Made by a program: the position numbers and the translations under genes | Notes under the pieces: generated by a model | What the model was told of the DNA's origin: nothing | The model's input: only the letters and a program-made list of their open reading frames with translations | The model's database searches: none | Part shown: one piece after another, positions 39,501 to 52,359 of the stretch | Layout: each line of letters opens with the position of its first letter | How positions within the stretch are numbered: position 1 is the stretch's first letter | From: Pelecanus crispus | Taxonomy: Eukaryota; Chordata; Aves; Pelecaniformes; Pelecanidae | Assembly: GCF_030463565.1 (NCBI RefSeq) | Contig: NC_134643.1 | Location: forward strand, 43,624,221 to 43,688,220 | Direction: 5' to 3' | DNA length: 64,000 nucleotides

Positions 39501-42500
39501 AACACTGAAGAGATATTAACACAAAAGCAACTGAGAGGCCATGATGCACAGAGCCCTGATGTACCCATAAGGCTAGTGATGTACAACTTGGGTTTCTCTC
39601 ACCCTTCTGTTCACAAGGGACATGTACAGAATAAAGAGATTATTTAGCGTGAGGAATAACAGCTAATTTAGAACAAAAGACATCACAGAGAAAGAAGTGT
39701 GACAGCTCTTTAAAATCATGAGGAACCTGGAGTTAATAGGAGCTGGCTGTTTTCCATTTCTCAAATAGATCAGCTGAAAGACACTCAGAGGTAAACATTC
39801 AACACTTATAAAACAAACCTGACAACTGCAACATAGAAAGTAAAACTGGAATAGACTTCCCAAAATGCTGCATGTCAGAAATACAGAAAGATTAAGAAAA
39901 ATGCTCAAATTTTGAAAAAAGCTATCAAGGCCTACAAAAAGATAACACCATCCACCTTGCAATTCATATTTAGTGATTGCAGAACAGTATTTCTAGATAA
40001 ATACTGATTAGTTTTTTTTTATTTCTATGCATATATATTTTATATACTTATAAATGATATACAAGTTATTGTCCTGGTTTCAGCTGGGATAGAGTTATTT
40101 TTCTTCCTAGTAGCAGGCATAGTGCTGTGCTTTGGATTTAGTAGGAGAAGAATGTTGATAACACACTGATGTTTTTAGTTGTTGCTGAGTACTGCTTATG
40201 CTAGTCAAGGACTTTTCAGCTTCCCATGCTCTGCCAGGTGCACAAGAAACTGGGAGGGGGCACAGCCAGGACAGCAGACCCAAACTGACCAAAGGGCTAT
40301 TCCATACCATATGACGTCATGCTCAGTATATAAACTGGGGGGGGTTGGCCAGGGGGCAGCGATTGCTGCTCAGGAACTGTCTGGGTATCGGTTGGTGGGT
40401 GGTGAGCAATTGCATTTCAACTATTAAATTGTTCTTCTGTCAACCCAGGAGTTTTTCTCACTCTTACTCCTCCGATTCTCTCCCCCATCGCACCGGGGCA
40501 GGGGGAGTGAGCGAGCTACTGCGTGGTGCTTAGTTGCTGGCTGGGGCTAAACCACGACAGTTATAAGAGATATAGTTTTATATATTGTATTGAAGTTATT
40601 GAAAATCACTTAAAAACTCAAGACGAACCCCAGCTGTTTAGAAGTTATTAGGCAGCAATATCTTTTCAGCACCTTACCAAGATGCTGTAAGTCTACAGCT
40701 GGATAATGCCAAGGAAGAAACTGTTACATTGCGTTATTTATTAGCACTTACCCTGTACAACCCATGATTTCTGGTCCATCAAAGGAGAAGGGATCAGAAT
40801 CATCTGGCTCTGACCTCATTCTATACGTCTTTGTCAATACTTCATTTGTGAAGTAGTCATTTGGTTCAAAATGAAATTCTAATGTGAAACTCTTAAAAAG
40901 AATTGCAGAGCAACAACTTTAGCAATTTAACAACACATACCATTAACTTCTAAATACCTAAAATCCAAACCCAAAAATACACATGCAATGGAATATATCC
41001 ATCTCCTCCAACACTGAAACAGTGCATATATGTAACTTACTGTAGAATTTGCTACCCAAGTTGTACAATAAGTCTTCAAATGTTTTCATTTACCATGTTG
41101 ATCTTATGCTTATTAGTTAATATACTGCATGCATTAATGACACAAGATCTCCCAGTGTACTGTACAGCTTTCCTGGTGCTAAGGTATAGAGAACTTCTAA
41201 ATTTAAAATATTAAAACTTAGCAAGCCATCTGATTTCTGGCAAGGAAATTATATCCAATTATAACAGTTATACAAAAAGTACCTGAAGGTATCAAAATTC
41301 AAAGGTGAAACTTAGTCATCAGTTATTAAGGCCAAGTTATTAACTCATCAGAAGTTGAAGGTTAAATTAAGTATAAATCCATTCATATGGTACTGCAAGA
41401 CTAGTACTAGTCCTTGTACTGCTTTTCAGGAGACAAGAAGCAGCTGCATATTTCTCATGATTGCCATAAGACAATTGGCTACCACAGACCACACTACTAA
41501 TATACAAACAAGGTAACACAAAAGTAATGTTAATAGGTTAAACTAACCATAGGCTGTCCAACTTCTGAAAATTTCACTTTTATATCTTTTAAGTGTTTCA
41601 GGATAGGTTCATCATGTTCCTGTAAAGAAAACACAGCTTATTCAATTTTCATAATATTAAATTGTTCACAGATTTAAGATCCCACAGAGATAAAAAGCCA
41701 TATTTAAAATGAGTTTTACATATGACAAGAACCTTGTTACAGCACTGAAACATCTTCATGAACATGACCAGCAGACAGCAACAACGGCCATACAGCATTT
41801 CCACTGCAGTACACAACCTAAATCCATGCTAACACCAAGTAGTTTTTAACAATATCTAATATACCTCACAGACACACTCCTATAAAAAATGAAGGTGTAT
41901 TAGCAAGGTAAAGTAAGTTCAACAAACAACAACATGGAAAGAAGGTATTTCAGACTCCTCTGTGCTCTCAGTTGAATAAAGTACCAGAGATGACATCCAA
42001 GTACTTGTTCCATTTTTGCTCTCCAACAGACACATCAAGTAATGTACTCTTTGTACTCCTTTCTTAAAAAAAGACACTTGGATTAAGTACTAATGCAACT
42101 TCAAACAAGCCTGGACCACCACCTACCTGAACCATATCACTGAGCAAGTCCACGTTCTTGAATACTGTCAGCCAAAACTCAGGAATTCCTTTAGGGTCTT
42201 CTTTTTCTTCATCCTTTTTTTCCTCTTCAAGCTTGGCTTTCTCTTTCATTTCCTCCTTGATAGAATAAAAATGTTAGTTTTTCTTAATTTTAAATGAGTG
42301 CCCACAAGGTTCATTCACAGTTTTATGTTGATACCAGTACAGATTAAATTTCATGCACATGCTTTAAGTAATCACTATGAATTATTATAAGCAAGCAATC
42401 ATTATGCACCCAATTTTTTTTTTTTTTTTAAACTTTAGTCACTGTATTGAATCTTGTTTCATGCTAAAGCCTGATATTGATGAGAATGGACTATGATACT

Positions 42501-45500
42501 CACTGAAATTTCTTCTTCAACATCTGCTTTCCATTCACATTCTTCCTCTGTAGGTTCATAAATTGCATTGATGATTTCACTTCGCTGGAAGATTAAACCA
42601 AGAATATTTTGACATTTCACAGTCATTGCAACCAGCAATGCCCTAACCAAAAAATTCCTAATCCTAAAGTAACACAATTAGTAATACATTAACTATTTAT
42701 CACAGCTTTTTCTTCTGGCCCTAGAAAACGTCTTAGCAGTTACGAGCTTTTCAACACACTAAAATAAGCACCAAAGTTCCAGAAAGGTTACCATATCATT
42801 TGACACCTGCTCAATTAACAAGATGAGGCCTGGTATATTGAATTGAAAAGACTGAACCTTTCTCCACTTAATCTTAGTTGATATTCACATGGATGGTAAA
42901 ATGGTGTCAATTGAATTGAATGGGCATATACAAGACCAAAATAATTCAGAACATGCATAAGCTTTCAGTTTATATTCCCTTGTGTTTTAGCTAAAGCTTT
43001 TAAGTACAAATCAGATTAGCATTAAAATACCTTGTCAAATAAGGGCTGATAGAGAGCAGCATACTTTCTTTCCAGCTCATGAACTTCCTCATAGAACTTT
43101 GCTTCTATCTGTGCACACTGAACTTGAAGGTTCTTTAGAGCATTCACACGTCTTTTAACAACTTTAGGCAAGCTGAAAAATTCAGTGACAAAACTGTTAC
43201 TAACACTGCATGCTAAGCACATGTTGACCCCTCCTTAACCAGCCCCCTTAATAACCAACTTGCATCAAAACAGATTTTACACTCTACTTTAAGCTTCAGA
43301 AAGCTGAACAAACCAAAACTACAACCCACTGTACCATGCGGATTGAAACTGTTAGCACAGGCTCTTAAACTGAGGCTTAACCTGAATTAGAACCAGAGTA
43401 TTCCAAACACTTGGATGAACCATGAGACAAACTTGTGCAGCAAAACCTCATACTAAAAAAAAATAATCCAGTTTTACATTACCAATGAGCAGCATAGTAA
43501 ATTCATACGATTGAGCAGAAGTAAAAAATGTCTAATCACTAACAAAATTCACATTTTTGTTTTACTCAGGAAAGCAGCTGGTACTACTGTCTCCTAACAT
43601 CCTAACTGTCACTCCCAAAATGAGCCAGAACTGGTTCACCAAATGAGCCACTGTATTATACATGTATAAAAGGAAAACAATTAATGCAATCCTCATTATA
43701 AATACTTGTCAGCTACAACTCTTTAACACTAGTTTCACTTTAGTAAAATACACTAACAGACTTGCTGTTAGGACAGAAAGTTACATCAAGGCTACTGGTG
43801 AGATTTATGGGGTAGACTGCTGACAGCTTCCATTCCCTGTGAGGTGGGCGAAACTCCAGCATATGGCTACAGAAGATTACCATGTTAACTTCCCATATTT
43901 ATTTTATTTAAGCAGTTGGGCCACATTATTTAGAATACTGTAGTAAACAACTGCTTTTAATTGTTAGGACCAGCTTCAGGTTAGAGGAAGTAACCAAGAA
44001 CATGTTAGCTTAGTTAAACACTGAAAGTTCACATTAATTAAAGCTATGTTATCTCTATTGGGTAGGACAAGCACATGTTTCGACATCCTTGTTCACTTTA
44101 AAAACACAGAACCCTTCTCCCTGACAGCTTTATGCTCAACATGAACATACTGTTTCTGGTTACTAAGATAATATGCAGACCACCAAGAAATCAAGATTTC
44201 CCTTAACATTCTGATTTGGGCAAAAGTACATCTGCTACACAAACTACCAAAAAAGCTTAAATTTAGTCATGTATGTTCATAAAGGGTTGATAGCATTCTT
44301 TTACTCTGGTATTTTCCCAGAAGTTAGTCAAGTTAATCATTTGCTGTAATTTTATCTTCAAGTACAATATCAGAACTAACAGCAACTTTAGCAAGTTCAG
44401 TTAGTTCAGGAAAAAACGTTAAGCAAAAAACTTAGTAAGACTGCACAGATAAGTCATAAAACAATCACCCACTTAATGCCACATGCATATATTTAGACTG
44501 AGTACTGGTCCTAGCAATTGCATATAAAACCACTGTGAAATTTCTAAAAGGTGGCACCACACATACAGCATGTCCAACTCCAGTATGTCAGAGTAAAGAC
44601 TTTAACCCCTTTATTAAAGAATCGAGAATCTTTTGCATGTGTCAAAGCTACATTTAGTTACAGCCCATGCCAACTAGTTCAAATTTCACAATTTGTACAT
44701 CTACTACCTTTATAAGCTCTGTATTTTTTTTATAAAAAGAAAGGTAGTTTCATGAAGGAGACAGCTTTTACAAAGTAAATCCAAAATGGAGAAGCAGACC
44801 AAGAAGTATGAACTGGACTGCACAAGTACAACAACAGCAGGTAAAACATGTTGCTCTGAATACAAGCCACTAGCAAGTGTTATAATTACACAAGACTACA
44901 ACATCCTGTGAGCAGCTGAAGGGAAATCCTACTCTATAAAAGTAAGTTCCATTAAAATTATTGTGACCAGGCACAGGTGAAGAGGTAAGTTATTGTATAG
45001 CTGCCAGACAATTAGGAGATCCTAAGCCTGAGCAGACAGATGTTTTCCTGGAACCTCTTCAGTTTCCTACCAGCTTATGCATCTGGTTCCTTAACAGCCC
45101 ACCTAACAGGCTTTTAGGATCCCAAACTCCTGCTGACTTCAGTGCCATCTCAGTGTCTAGATTCTGTAGATAAATAAGCTCAAAGCAATACTTGGGAAGG
45201 CACATAGGAGGCACCTGTAAGGCATGGTTAAGTCAGCATGCATATGTTAAGAAAGTGCAGACAAGTTACACACATTTTCCAGCTATTTTTGCACTGCAAG
45301 TTAGATAAGCATTTAGTAACAATGGCAAAGTTGCAATGCTTTTGTGATAGAGAATGCACTACTGTACTTGGAACTGATGAAGAAATGGTACAGTATCTTA
45401 GAGAGCAGCTGACTAGAAGAATACCATGTAAATCAATGTTACCACTTTTGTTCACTTCTTAGATCAAGGACCTGAAAGATTAGTAGAGGTTAATTAACAT

Positions 45501-48500
45501 CTGTTGTAAAAACAGAAGAAAAATATTGGGTATGGAAAGCCTGTAGTGTACAGTGTCTAGAAGAGAAAGAACCTAGGTACCCTTTGACTCCACGCTCTTT
45601 CTTGGGCCAGTACTTATTGGGGAAGGATGTTAGTTAAATGGGCTTTTTGTCCATGCTATCATCTGCAACAGGAAAGTGGTATGAGTAGGAGTAGCAGCAG
45701 CAGCAATGCCTGTTACTCAGCAGCTGCCCCAATTCAAGTCAATAGCAATATAGCAAGACAGTTGTATGCTTTACAGTTCCTGTGGATGTGGTAAAATGTT
45801 CGTACACAATCAGAGATTACATGAAAGAGCCAGAAAATTCTATCTACTAATGAAGATCAAGTAAAGAAAATCTTACCAAGAGATTGTTGCAAGTTTTGAT
45901 ACATAAGGAGACCACACCAAGTACTGATACAACATTCCTGATTTTGTTAGCTCCTGGTTACACTCTAATGAAAAAATGACTATATTAGAGACACTAGGTC
46001 TCCAAGTATTTGTCCATACTTAAGATAACTGATGTTTCATGATTAAGGCAAAGCTACAAAAGACATTCCAAATAGCAGAAAAGTATCTTTTAAAAGTGTG
46101 CCATATCACAACTGCAGGGGACAGGGTCAGCCACTGTAAATATTTTAGCATTCTTTTCTTCATAAAAGCCCAAATAAAAACTCTTTAATTCTGAGATGCA
46201 CTTACAGACTATATTAGTTTTCCTGCTATCTGGGCAGCACAGTGGTTTATGACTATTAATCCTACAGACAATACTGTTCAGAAAGCAAAAGAACCATTTA
46301 TACCACTCTGCTCATACTGAACAAATATACTGTACCTTTCTATATATCCTGTAGATGTTCCTACCAGACCATCAAGTCTTTCCTGAAGGGCTGCAAGAAT
46401 CTGAGGATTTTGCATCATTTGCACAGTCAACTGCCGAGCTAAATGAAAAAAAGAAAATTACATTAAATGCGAAGTGCATCTTTTGGACTAATCTTGAAAG
46501 AAAAGTTACTTAAATACTACAAAAGAGCACTAAGTTCACTATTTATACACTTGCAAAAAGAAACATAGGCAGAGAAGTATTTCAAACACCTCTCCATTTT
46601 GGAAGCATGGATCAAATCCATCCTATTCTGAACACAGAAGCAGCACCTGCATTAAAATGGCCACTACTCAGCAAGCTGAGCTTTTTTTCTTAAAAGGGAA
46701 GGTTTTATATGATGCCTCTAAAAGCATCAGCTTTGCCTTGAGTGCTTTTATTTTGAATTCGTTAAGGAAAGGTAAGGTAGAAGAATTTGTGCTTTTACTT
46801 TAAGAAGGGAATAAAAACTGGAATTCGGGTTTTCATTCCATTTTAGGTAAATGGAAAGAAACAAGACAGTTTCAGACTTGGTTTTAAAACTGCTTTACAA
46901 ATCTATGTTTACCTATTTTTTTCCTGCAAAAGAATAAATTATTCATTAGAATAGTCTGCCACATTATTGACTACAGATTATCAGTACTAGGTCCTTGAAG
47001 TCCATCATCTACATCTTTAGAAAGCACTTTGTCCAAATGGGAAACCTGTTTCAAGCTACAAGGTAGAAGTACGTTAAAAAACCCACACAAATTCCTAGCC
47101 TAAGTGTTCTCATTATCCATATTAACATCAACCCTTTTACTTCTGCTCAAAATCTTACCCCAACCTGCAGAAATGAATTTCACTTCATATTTTTTAATAA
47201 GAATTATGACCAGTTTTTATCATGCTGGTTTGCCTTCTTCCCCCTATCCTCAACATCTATAGATAGGCAAACAAATACATTGCATTCTTTATAAGATACT
47301 AGGTTTATATAGCATTCTTCTGACACCTTCAAATTAGAGAGCTTTTGAATCATTCCTGATACATGAAGCTTTTGTAAATAGCATACCATTTCCCATTTTT
47401 ATGGCCTTCACTACAGTGACCACATGTGAATATTCTGTTCCACTTTTATGCTCTAGAACTGAAATTACATGCTGAAAAGTTATGTTTCAAACAGCATCCA
47501 AAAAGGTAGTCTTGTTTCTCCATAATGATTGCAATCAGTTTATATTTTAGCAGTAGAAGCGGTAATTACTTCTTAAAGGTACTACCTCACATTAGCCAAC
47601 ATTATTCTTCCTGTCAAGGCATCTAGTTTTCTCTAGTCTTACTATTCATTACTCTTTCCTATACACTTGAAAACCTACCCTATTTGTGCCATTTGAGTAT
47701 GTTGCCAGTTATTCTTTAATACTGAATCAGTATACACATCATACACATGGTATGCCAATGCCAACAGCCACATCCCCTCAAACTGAAATCCGACCACATA
47801 TTCTGTTTTGCAAGTTCTTGGATCCATGAACACTATTTCTTCAAAGAGGTTTTTCCTAAAAGCAAAAGTGCTTTACTTAAGTGTCCACAGAAGGACCTTT
47901 GACATATCCCAGACTCCTATGGTATAATTTCCCCTCAGATCGTCAACTACAATAGCTGGGATTAATCACTAAAAATACATATTACTCATCTCTAGGTTCC
48001 TTTGGGACACCTGAATACTTACCATTTAATTATGGTAAGCTGTTCTTCAGCTGACCAGCTGTGCTCCCCAGAATTTTGCATCCAGTTTTCAAAACACGTT
48101 TTTCAATAGATATAGCAAAGCCTCTAACACCATCTTGCACAAAATTATCCTGTTTTTCTTTAGTGTCATTATTCCATTCAAGCAATCACACAATGTGGCA
48201 CTATCAGCACTCCAAATCATTTTATTACAGAGATTATTAGTTATTTCTTTTGGCTACTTGCTCTTCAGATTCTATCTGTGCCCCCATTCTTTAACTACAA
48301 AGCATGAGTAAGACTGTTCAGCACAGACAAAACAAGCATTCTGATACATGTTCAGGTTTTTTTTGTTGAGGGAAAAAAAGAAGGGTTTATTGATTTTAAG
48401 AGTTGTAACACTAAGCATGATTTTTATTTTGCACAAAGATCTAAGCAGTAAATTACTAAGCAACTGATAAAAAAAAAAAGACACACATATATGCACCTGA

Positions 48501-49503
48501 TCTTTTTCTACCCAAAGCTTCAAAGGGGGGGGCAGGGAAGACCTTTCTTCAGAATTTAAATACAGCTGTACATCAGTAGTTATGTTTGGCCATATCCCAT
48601 TATTTTAAACAGTAAAATCCTTTTAACACATTAATTAGAAAGCACATATGCAACTGCTTAGAAACCCTTGTTTTCAGCATTACCTTTGCTGTTGGCATCT
48701 TCACCAGTTTCTTCTTCTTCTACTTCTTCAACATCTTCCATATCCTGTTGATCAAGTTCCGACTGTTCTTTGCTATTAGGAATATTCAATAACAGGATCA
48801 AGAAGTTAATTTTGTAAAATACTATAATGAGCTTAAAGAGCTCAAGTTAGAGATCACATGGGTAGAAAAAAAAAAAAAAACATTGCATCAGTTTTGATCT
48901 ACAACAAACTAGAAGTCTTAATAGCCAAAGCCAAATTTATCTTCATAGATTCAAGTTTCACATTAGACAATCTCAGAACAGTCTGAAAAACTAGCAGCTT
49001 TCCAGAATTTTGAAGATTCCTTTTTACAAAAGAATTCTTTCAGCTCCTGTTCATATCAACAAGTCAAAGCCTCCTTCTGTGCTACACATCCTCTTTGTTA
49101 AGATGTGCAGGTCTTGAGAACTGAGGGTAGCTTCACCTAAACTGTACTTCGAATGCCACAAAATGTAAGCATTCAAAGTATAGAAAAAACTACAGAGTGA
49201 AACAAGAGTAATCGGCAGTACTACCGGGTTTTCCTCTCCAGAATTCCAGCTAACATAGTAAGTTGACTGGTGCCTTGTCCCAGTTTTAGATTCACTTACA
49301 ATTAACATCTCAAACCCATTTAGCATGAGCAACTCAAGCTTCTCTCCCACAAGCTATATACATCACATCTTGCTACAGCACCAAGATCACTACCTAGACC
49401 CTGTCTATCAAGTGTCTGGAGATCACAGCCATCTGAAGTACAGCATAGGACAGTCAGAGCCTCAGTAACCTACAGATTTTACTTACTTGTCTATGTCTGC
49501 CAT
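33516..49503 (-). CDS. NAP1L1: Nucleosome assembly protein 1-like 1 (14 coding exons)
   Basis: NAP1L1 is a histone H2A-H2B chaperone that shuttles between cytoplasm and nucleus and assists nucleosome assembly. Coding exons, in transcript order: 49503-49487, 48772-48684, 46438-46336, 43172-43031, 42584-42504, 42255-42127, 41619-41548, 40891-40752, 38473-38328, 38239-38220, 36980-36858, 35832-35800, 35397-35347, 33551-33516. They total 1182 nt and give 393 residues; human has 391. All borders are GT/AG and the phases join. Features are an acidic N-terminus (about 13-30), the NAP domain (about 75-345) including the dimerisation helix, a basic nuclear signal (IKKKQKH, 274-280), a long Asp/Glu C-terminal region (350-377) and a terminal CKQQ reported as farnesylated. 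The start ATG has A at -3 and G at +4. No frameshift or premature stop is present. Confidence 0.97.
35347..35397 (-). CDS. NAP1L1: NAP1L1 coding exon 13
   Basis: This 51-nt, phase-0 exon encodes EGEEEADEENDPDYDPK (366-382), the end of the acidic region. The donor is AAA|GTAAGG. Skipping or swapping of the next exon would keep the frame. Confidence 0.96.
35800..35832 (-). CDS. NAP1L1: NAP1L1 coding exon 12
   Basis: This small 33-nt exon encodes YDEEGEEADDE (355-365). The bird has one acidic residue more than human here. Glutamates in this region are known polyglutamylation sites in mammalian NAP1 proteins. Confidence 0.95.
36858..36980 (-). CDS. NAP1L1: NAP1L1 coding exon 11
   Basis: This encodes residues 314-354: the last NAP-domain part (ADFEIGHFLRERIVPRSVLY) followed by FTGEAIEDDDDD. 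The length is 123 nt, phase 0 at both ends, with donor GAT|GTAAGT. Confidence 0.97.
38220..38239 (-). CDS. NAP1L1: NAP1L1 coding exon 10 (20-nt microexon)
   Basis: This microexon completes V307 and encodes PESGDL (308-313). The acceptor TTTTTTTACAG and the donor CTG|GTAAGT are both strong. It lies only 88 nt downstream of exon 9 and is too short for most gene finders. Confidence 0.93.
38328..38473 (-). CDS. NAP1L1: NAP1L1 coding exon 9
   Basis: This encodes residues 258-307: CQIDWKKGKNVTLKTIKKKQ and onward to FFNFFSPPE. It holds the basic nuclear localisation signal and the core beta region of the NAP domain. A long pyrimidine tract precedes the acceptor. Confidence 0.98.
38890..39003 (+). 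repeat. G/T-rich low-complexity tract
   Basis: About 114 bp is almost wholly G and T with several GGG runs, including G7 at 38951-38957. It lies in the NAP1L1 intron between exons 8 and 9, where the transcript strand is C/A-rich. It may be a quadruplex-prone DNA segment. Confidence 0.7.
40070..40559 (+). mobile_element. Solo LTR of an avian endogenous retrovirus (ERVL-like)
   Basis: A complete 490-bp LTR begins TGTCCTGG and ends ACCACGACA, flanked by a perfect 5-bp target duplication GTTAT (40065-40069 and 40560-40564). It retains a palindromic CRE (ATGACGTCAT, 40311-40320), a TATA box (TATATAAA, 40327-40334) and an ATTAAA signal (40423-40428). No internal viral sequence flanks it, so it is a recombined solo LTR. 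It lies in a NAP1L1 intron in the opposite orientation to the gene. Assignment to the ERVL class rests on recalled resemblance and the 5-bp duplication. Confidence 0.92.
40752..40891 (-). CDS. NAP1L1: NAP1L1 coding exon 8
   Basis: This encodes residues 212-258, from SFTLEFHFEPNDYFTNEVL to GPEIMGCTG, in the central NAP domain. The length is 140 nt, with donor ACAGG|GTAAGT. It begins 193 nt from the solo LTR. Confidence 0.97.
41548..41619 (-). CDS. NAP1L1: NAP1L1 coding exon 7
   Basis: This 72-nt exon encodes EHDEPILKHLKDIKVKFSEV and GQPM (188-211). It is phase 0 at both ends, with acceptor TTCTTTACAG. Confidence 0.97.
42127..42255 (-). CDS. NAP1L1: NAP1L1 coding exon 6
   Basis: This encodes residues 145-187: a charged helix (EEMKEKAKLEEEKKDEEKED) and the conserved PKGIPEFWLTVFKNVDLLSD. 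The latter motif is characteristic of NAP-family proteins. Confidence 0.98.
42504..42584 (-). CDS. NAP1L1: NAP1L1 coding exon 5
   Basis: This encodes residues 118-144 (RSEIINAIYEPTEEECEWK and onward). As I recall, human has Phe where this copy has Ser119. The rest of the NAP1L motif is intact. Confidence 0.97.
43031..43172 (-). CDS. NAP1L1: NAP1L1 coding exon 4
   Basis: This encodes residues 70-117, from SLPKVVKRRVNALKNLQVQC to ALYQPLFDK. It covers the start of the NAP domain and much of the long dimerisation helix. Confidence 0.98.
46336..46438 (-). CDS. NAP1L1: NAP1L1 coding exon 3
   Basis: This encodes residues 36-70: ARQLTVQMMQNPQILAALQE, then RLDGLVGTSTGYIES. Both split codons join the neighbouring exons correctly. 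Confidence 0.97.
48684..48772 (-). CDS. NAP1L1: NAP1L1 coding exon 2
   Basis: This encodes residues 6-36, beginning NKEQSELDQQDMEDVEEVEE, the N-terminal acidic stretch. It is one residue longer than the human segment. Confidence 0.96.
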
Positions 49504-49521
49504 ACTCCTAGATTTCAAACC
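49487..49521 (-). CDS. NAP1L1: NAP1L1 exon with start codon (CDS 49487-49503)
   Basis: This 35-nt exon has 18 nt of 5' UTR followed by ATG and codons for MADID plus two bases. The start context (AGT before ATGG) has A at -3 and G at +4. The acceptor TTCCTCTAG and the donor AA|GTAAGT define it. Confidence 0.93.
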
Positions 49522-52359
49522 CTAGAGGAAAAACAAAAACATAAGAACAGCAGCATTAGACTTCACTTACAAGGTCTACAGGCAAGTGCCATAATACTAA
49601 AAAGGAAAGAAACACAAACCACCACAGCTTCAAAAAATAGCATAAATCCATACTGTAGTCCAAAGAGTGGCGTATCTCCCATGCATTTTTTGAGCTCTCA
49701 CTCTAAAGCATACAGAAATACTGAAAATCTTTGTTCTGGTTTAGAACCAATAGATCTACTCACATAAATTTAAGTACCAGCAAAATGCTGCGTTGCATTT
49801 TGTATCATAGGCCTGTACTCATATCACAGATTGAAAACTAGTCCTGTCTAAGTATAAAATCAAAATATAACCTGAGTAAAACTGAAGCAAAAAGGGTGCT
49901 AGAACTCTTCTGGTAACTGTTTACTCATTTCCAGCATGTCATTGCAGACAGAGGATACTTAGAGTTAAATCAGTTTCTTTTAATACTAAAAATGTGTTTT
50001 TGTGAATTTACTTTTAATCCCAACTTTACAAAACCAATCCAAGTAGTTCCTCAGAATACCCAGAGAAATGCAACATTAAAAAAAATGGATGCCAGGTGCC
50101 AAGCTATTTAACATGACTAATTTCCATGTCCTGAATGATCAGAATTTTCTTAAGTATCTCAGTATCATCATGAACACATTCCAGACACAGTAACTAGAAA
50201 CATTGTATGTTGAGACTATTGCAAATCATGCATACCACAAAGCACCTATGTTCTCAAATGTATTACAAGATGAATAACATTTTCCACCAGCAAAACAGTA
50301 CTTAGGAGTCTAGTCTCCAAAAAGATGTTGGGGGTAGCTTCAAGTCAGAGACAATACTACACAAGAAAACACTGTCCCATTACTGCTGTCTTAGGGTGCA
50401 ATTGTTCAGGAGACACCAAGTACCAAGAATAATCCACTGGTTCGGGAAGCATAAAACCCACTGCTTTAGAGTCCCCATTTTAGCTGCTGTCTAGCAAGCT
50501 AAACAAATTCAAGTTTCCTTCATGAAGTTCAACTCCTTATAATGTGTTCCAATGAAAATTTTAGTCAAAGTGTTGGAGGTGTGTGTTCCAGGAAGAAAAA
50601 AAAAAAGAAAAATTGCATTCGATCTGTCCAAGTGTGTAACACAAGAGCACAATCCCAGTAAGGTCAGGAGGTTAATGGTCATTATGAAGAGACATGTTAG
50701 AATCTAAACTTCAGAATTTAACACAATCAAAATATATTTTTCTGGTGTCATAACTACTTCCCAACAATTACATGGGAAGGAAGTATCTGATGTCTTCATT
50801 TAGGACCACAACTTTACAGTGCCAATAAAGTATTTAGGAGACTGCACGTAATCAAAAAGGTTCAATTCCCTAGTATGCAGAAAAACTAGAGAACCAACTA
50901 CTTACCAATTTATTTCAGAAAAATAATACACTATTTGCTATCAAATAGAATGGCAGCACTACTGTAAACCAAAGGACATCTAGCAATTCAGTAAGAAATT
51001 GAGGAGTTCCAGAAACATTTTTGTCTCATTTTAAGTTTCTCAAAATTCAGATCATGTTTGCCTTGTCTTGTGACTTCAAGTTTACACATGGATGCAAGCT
51101 GCCTATATAACAATTGCAAAGAGTCTCCTTTGTATACCATTCTCAAAAGCTGGCATGGACTGAAGACCTACAGAAACTGAAAACATACTACAATTACAAC
51201 TCGCATTCAAATGTCTCCATATTTCTTGAGCGACATAACAATTAGCATTACTTCTGATTTGCAAAAGATTTTGTCGATGCAAAATATACAACTTTTTCCT
51301 TAAACATTTCCTCTTAACTTGTTCTCCATGCAGGACTTTTTCAAGGAGACTGGTAGTATCACTGTGCAAAAGATGCACAGTTCACCTGCCTTTCACACAT
51401 TTTTATGCAAATGTGACAAACAGTGATCACATTCACAAACTATTATTGCTCCTTGCAGAGACCAACATTTCCTCTCTCCATTCTCCCCAAATACAGCTTC
51501 ACTTTCCATAAAACTAGAGGCAGTTCTTTCAACAAAGGTGTGAAAACACAATCCCTGTGGTCTCACCAAGCCAGCAGGCTAGATGAAAAGCAGCTGAACA
51601 ATCTTAGATAAAGGTTTGCTGAAAGAGACCGACTTCCACAGTTCGCTTAAACATTTTTTTTTTCTAAATGAGGACATGAGATAGGCTATGACCAAGTCAT
51701 GCCTAAAAACTTGAAGTATTCATCCCATCTCCAACAGTGGCCACTAGCAGATGCCTAGAAAAAAGGGGGACATGGGAAGAATTACCTCAGAAACTCTTCT
51801 AAGCTTTCAATTATTCAGAAAAAAAACCCCACTCACTCAGGAAGTGCAGGTATTTGACAACATAATAATAATTTTTTATTTCATAAACTAGTTGATTTAG
51901 TCCCTGAAACCATGCAGGTAAGCTGATATTATCACTCAAGTATCAAAGCACTCAAGTCCTATCTCTGAATTGCAACATTCAGCTCAGAGATCATAACTAA
52001 ACCAGATTTTCTTACACTAGGCAGCAGTGTGGCAGAGGAAGTTTCACCAGCTGTCTCTGTGTCCTTGAATTCCTCAGTGGGCCCTTGTTTTCACCATTCT
52101 GAACAACTACCTGTCACCAGCAACCTTCGTCCTTTCACTGTTCACCCCTCTTTCCAAGATCACTCATGACCATGCTGAAGGCATTCATCTCATTACAGAA
52201 CCCTGTGGAAGTCTGGCATCTGCCTCTCCCCCCTCATTGCAAAGAGCAGTTACTCACCCTCTGCTTCCTGGCTTTTAAACAATCCACGCAAGTACCGTAT
52301 GTTTTCCAACTGTGGCCCAGTTTATTCAAAGACTTTGAATAACATTCTTCGAAGATTAT

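Noticed and set aside
50859-50869. tRNA B-box-like GGTTCAATTCC
   Set aside because: There is no A box at the right distance upstream and the flanks cannot form the T stem or acceptor stem.
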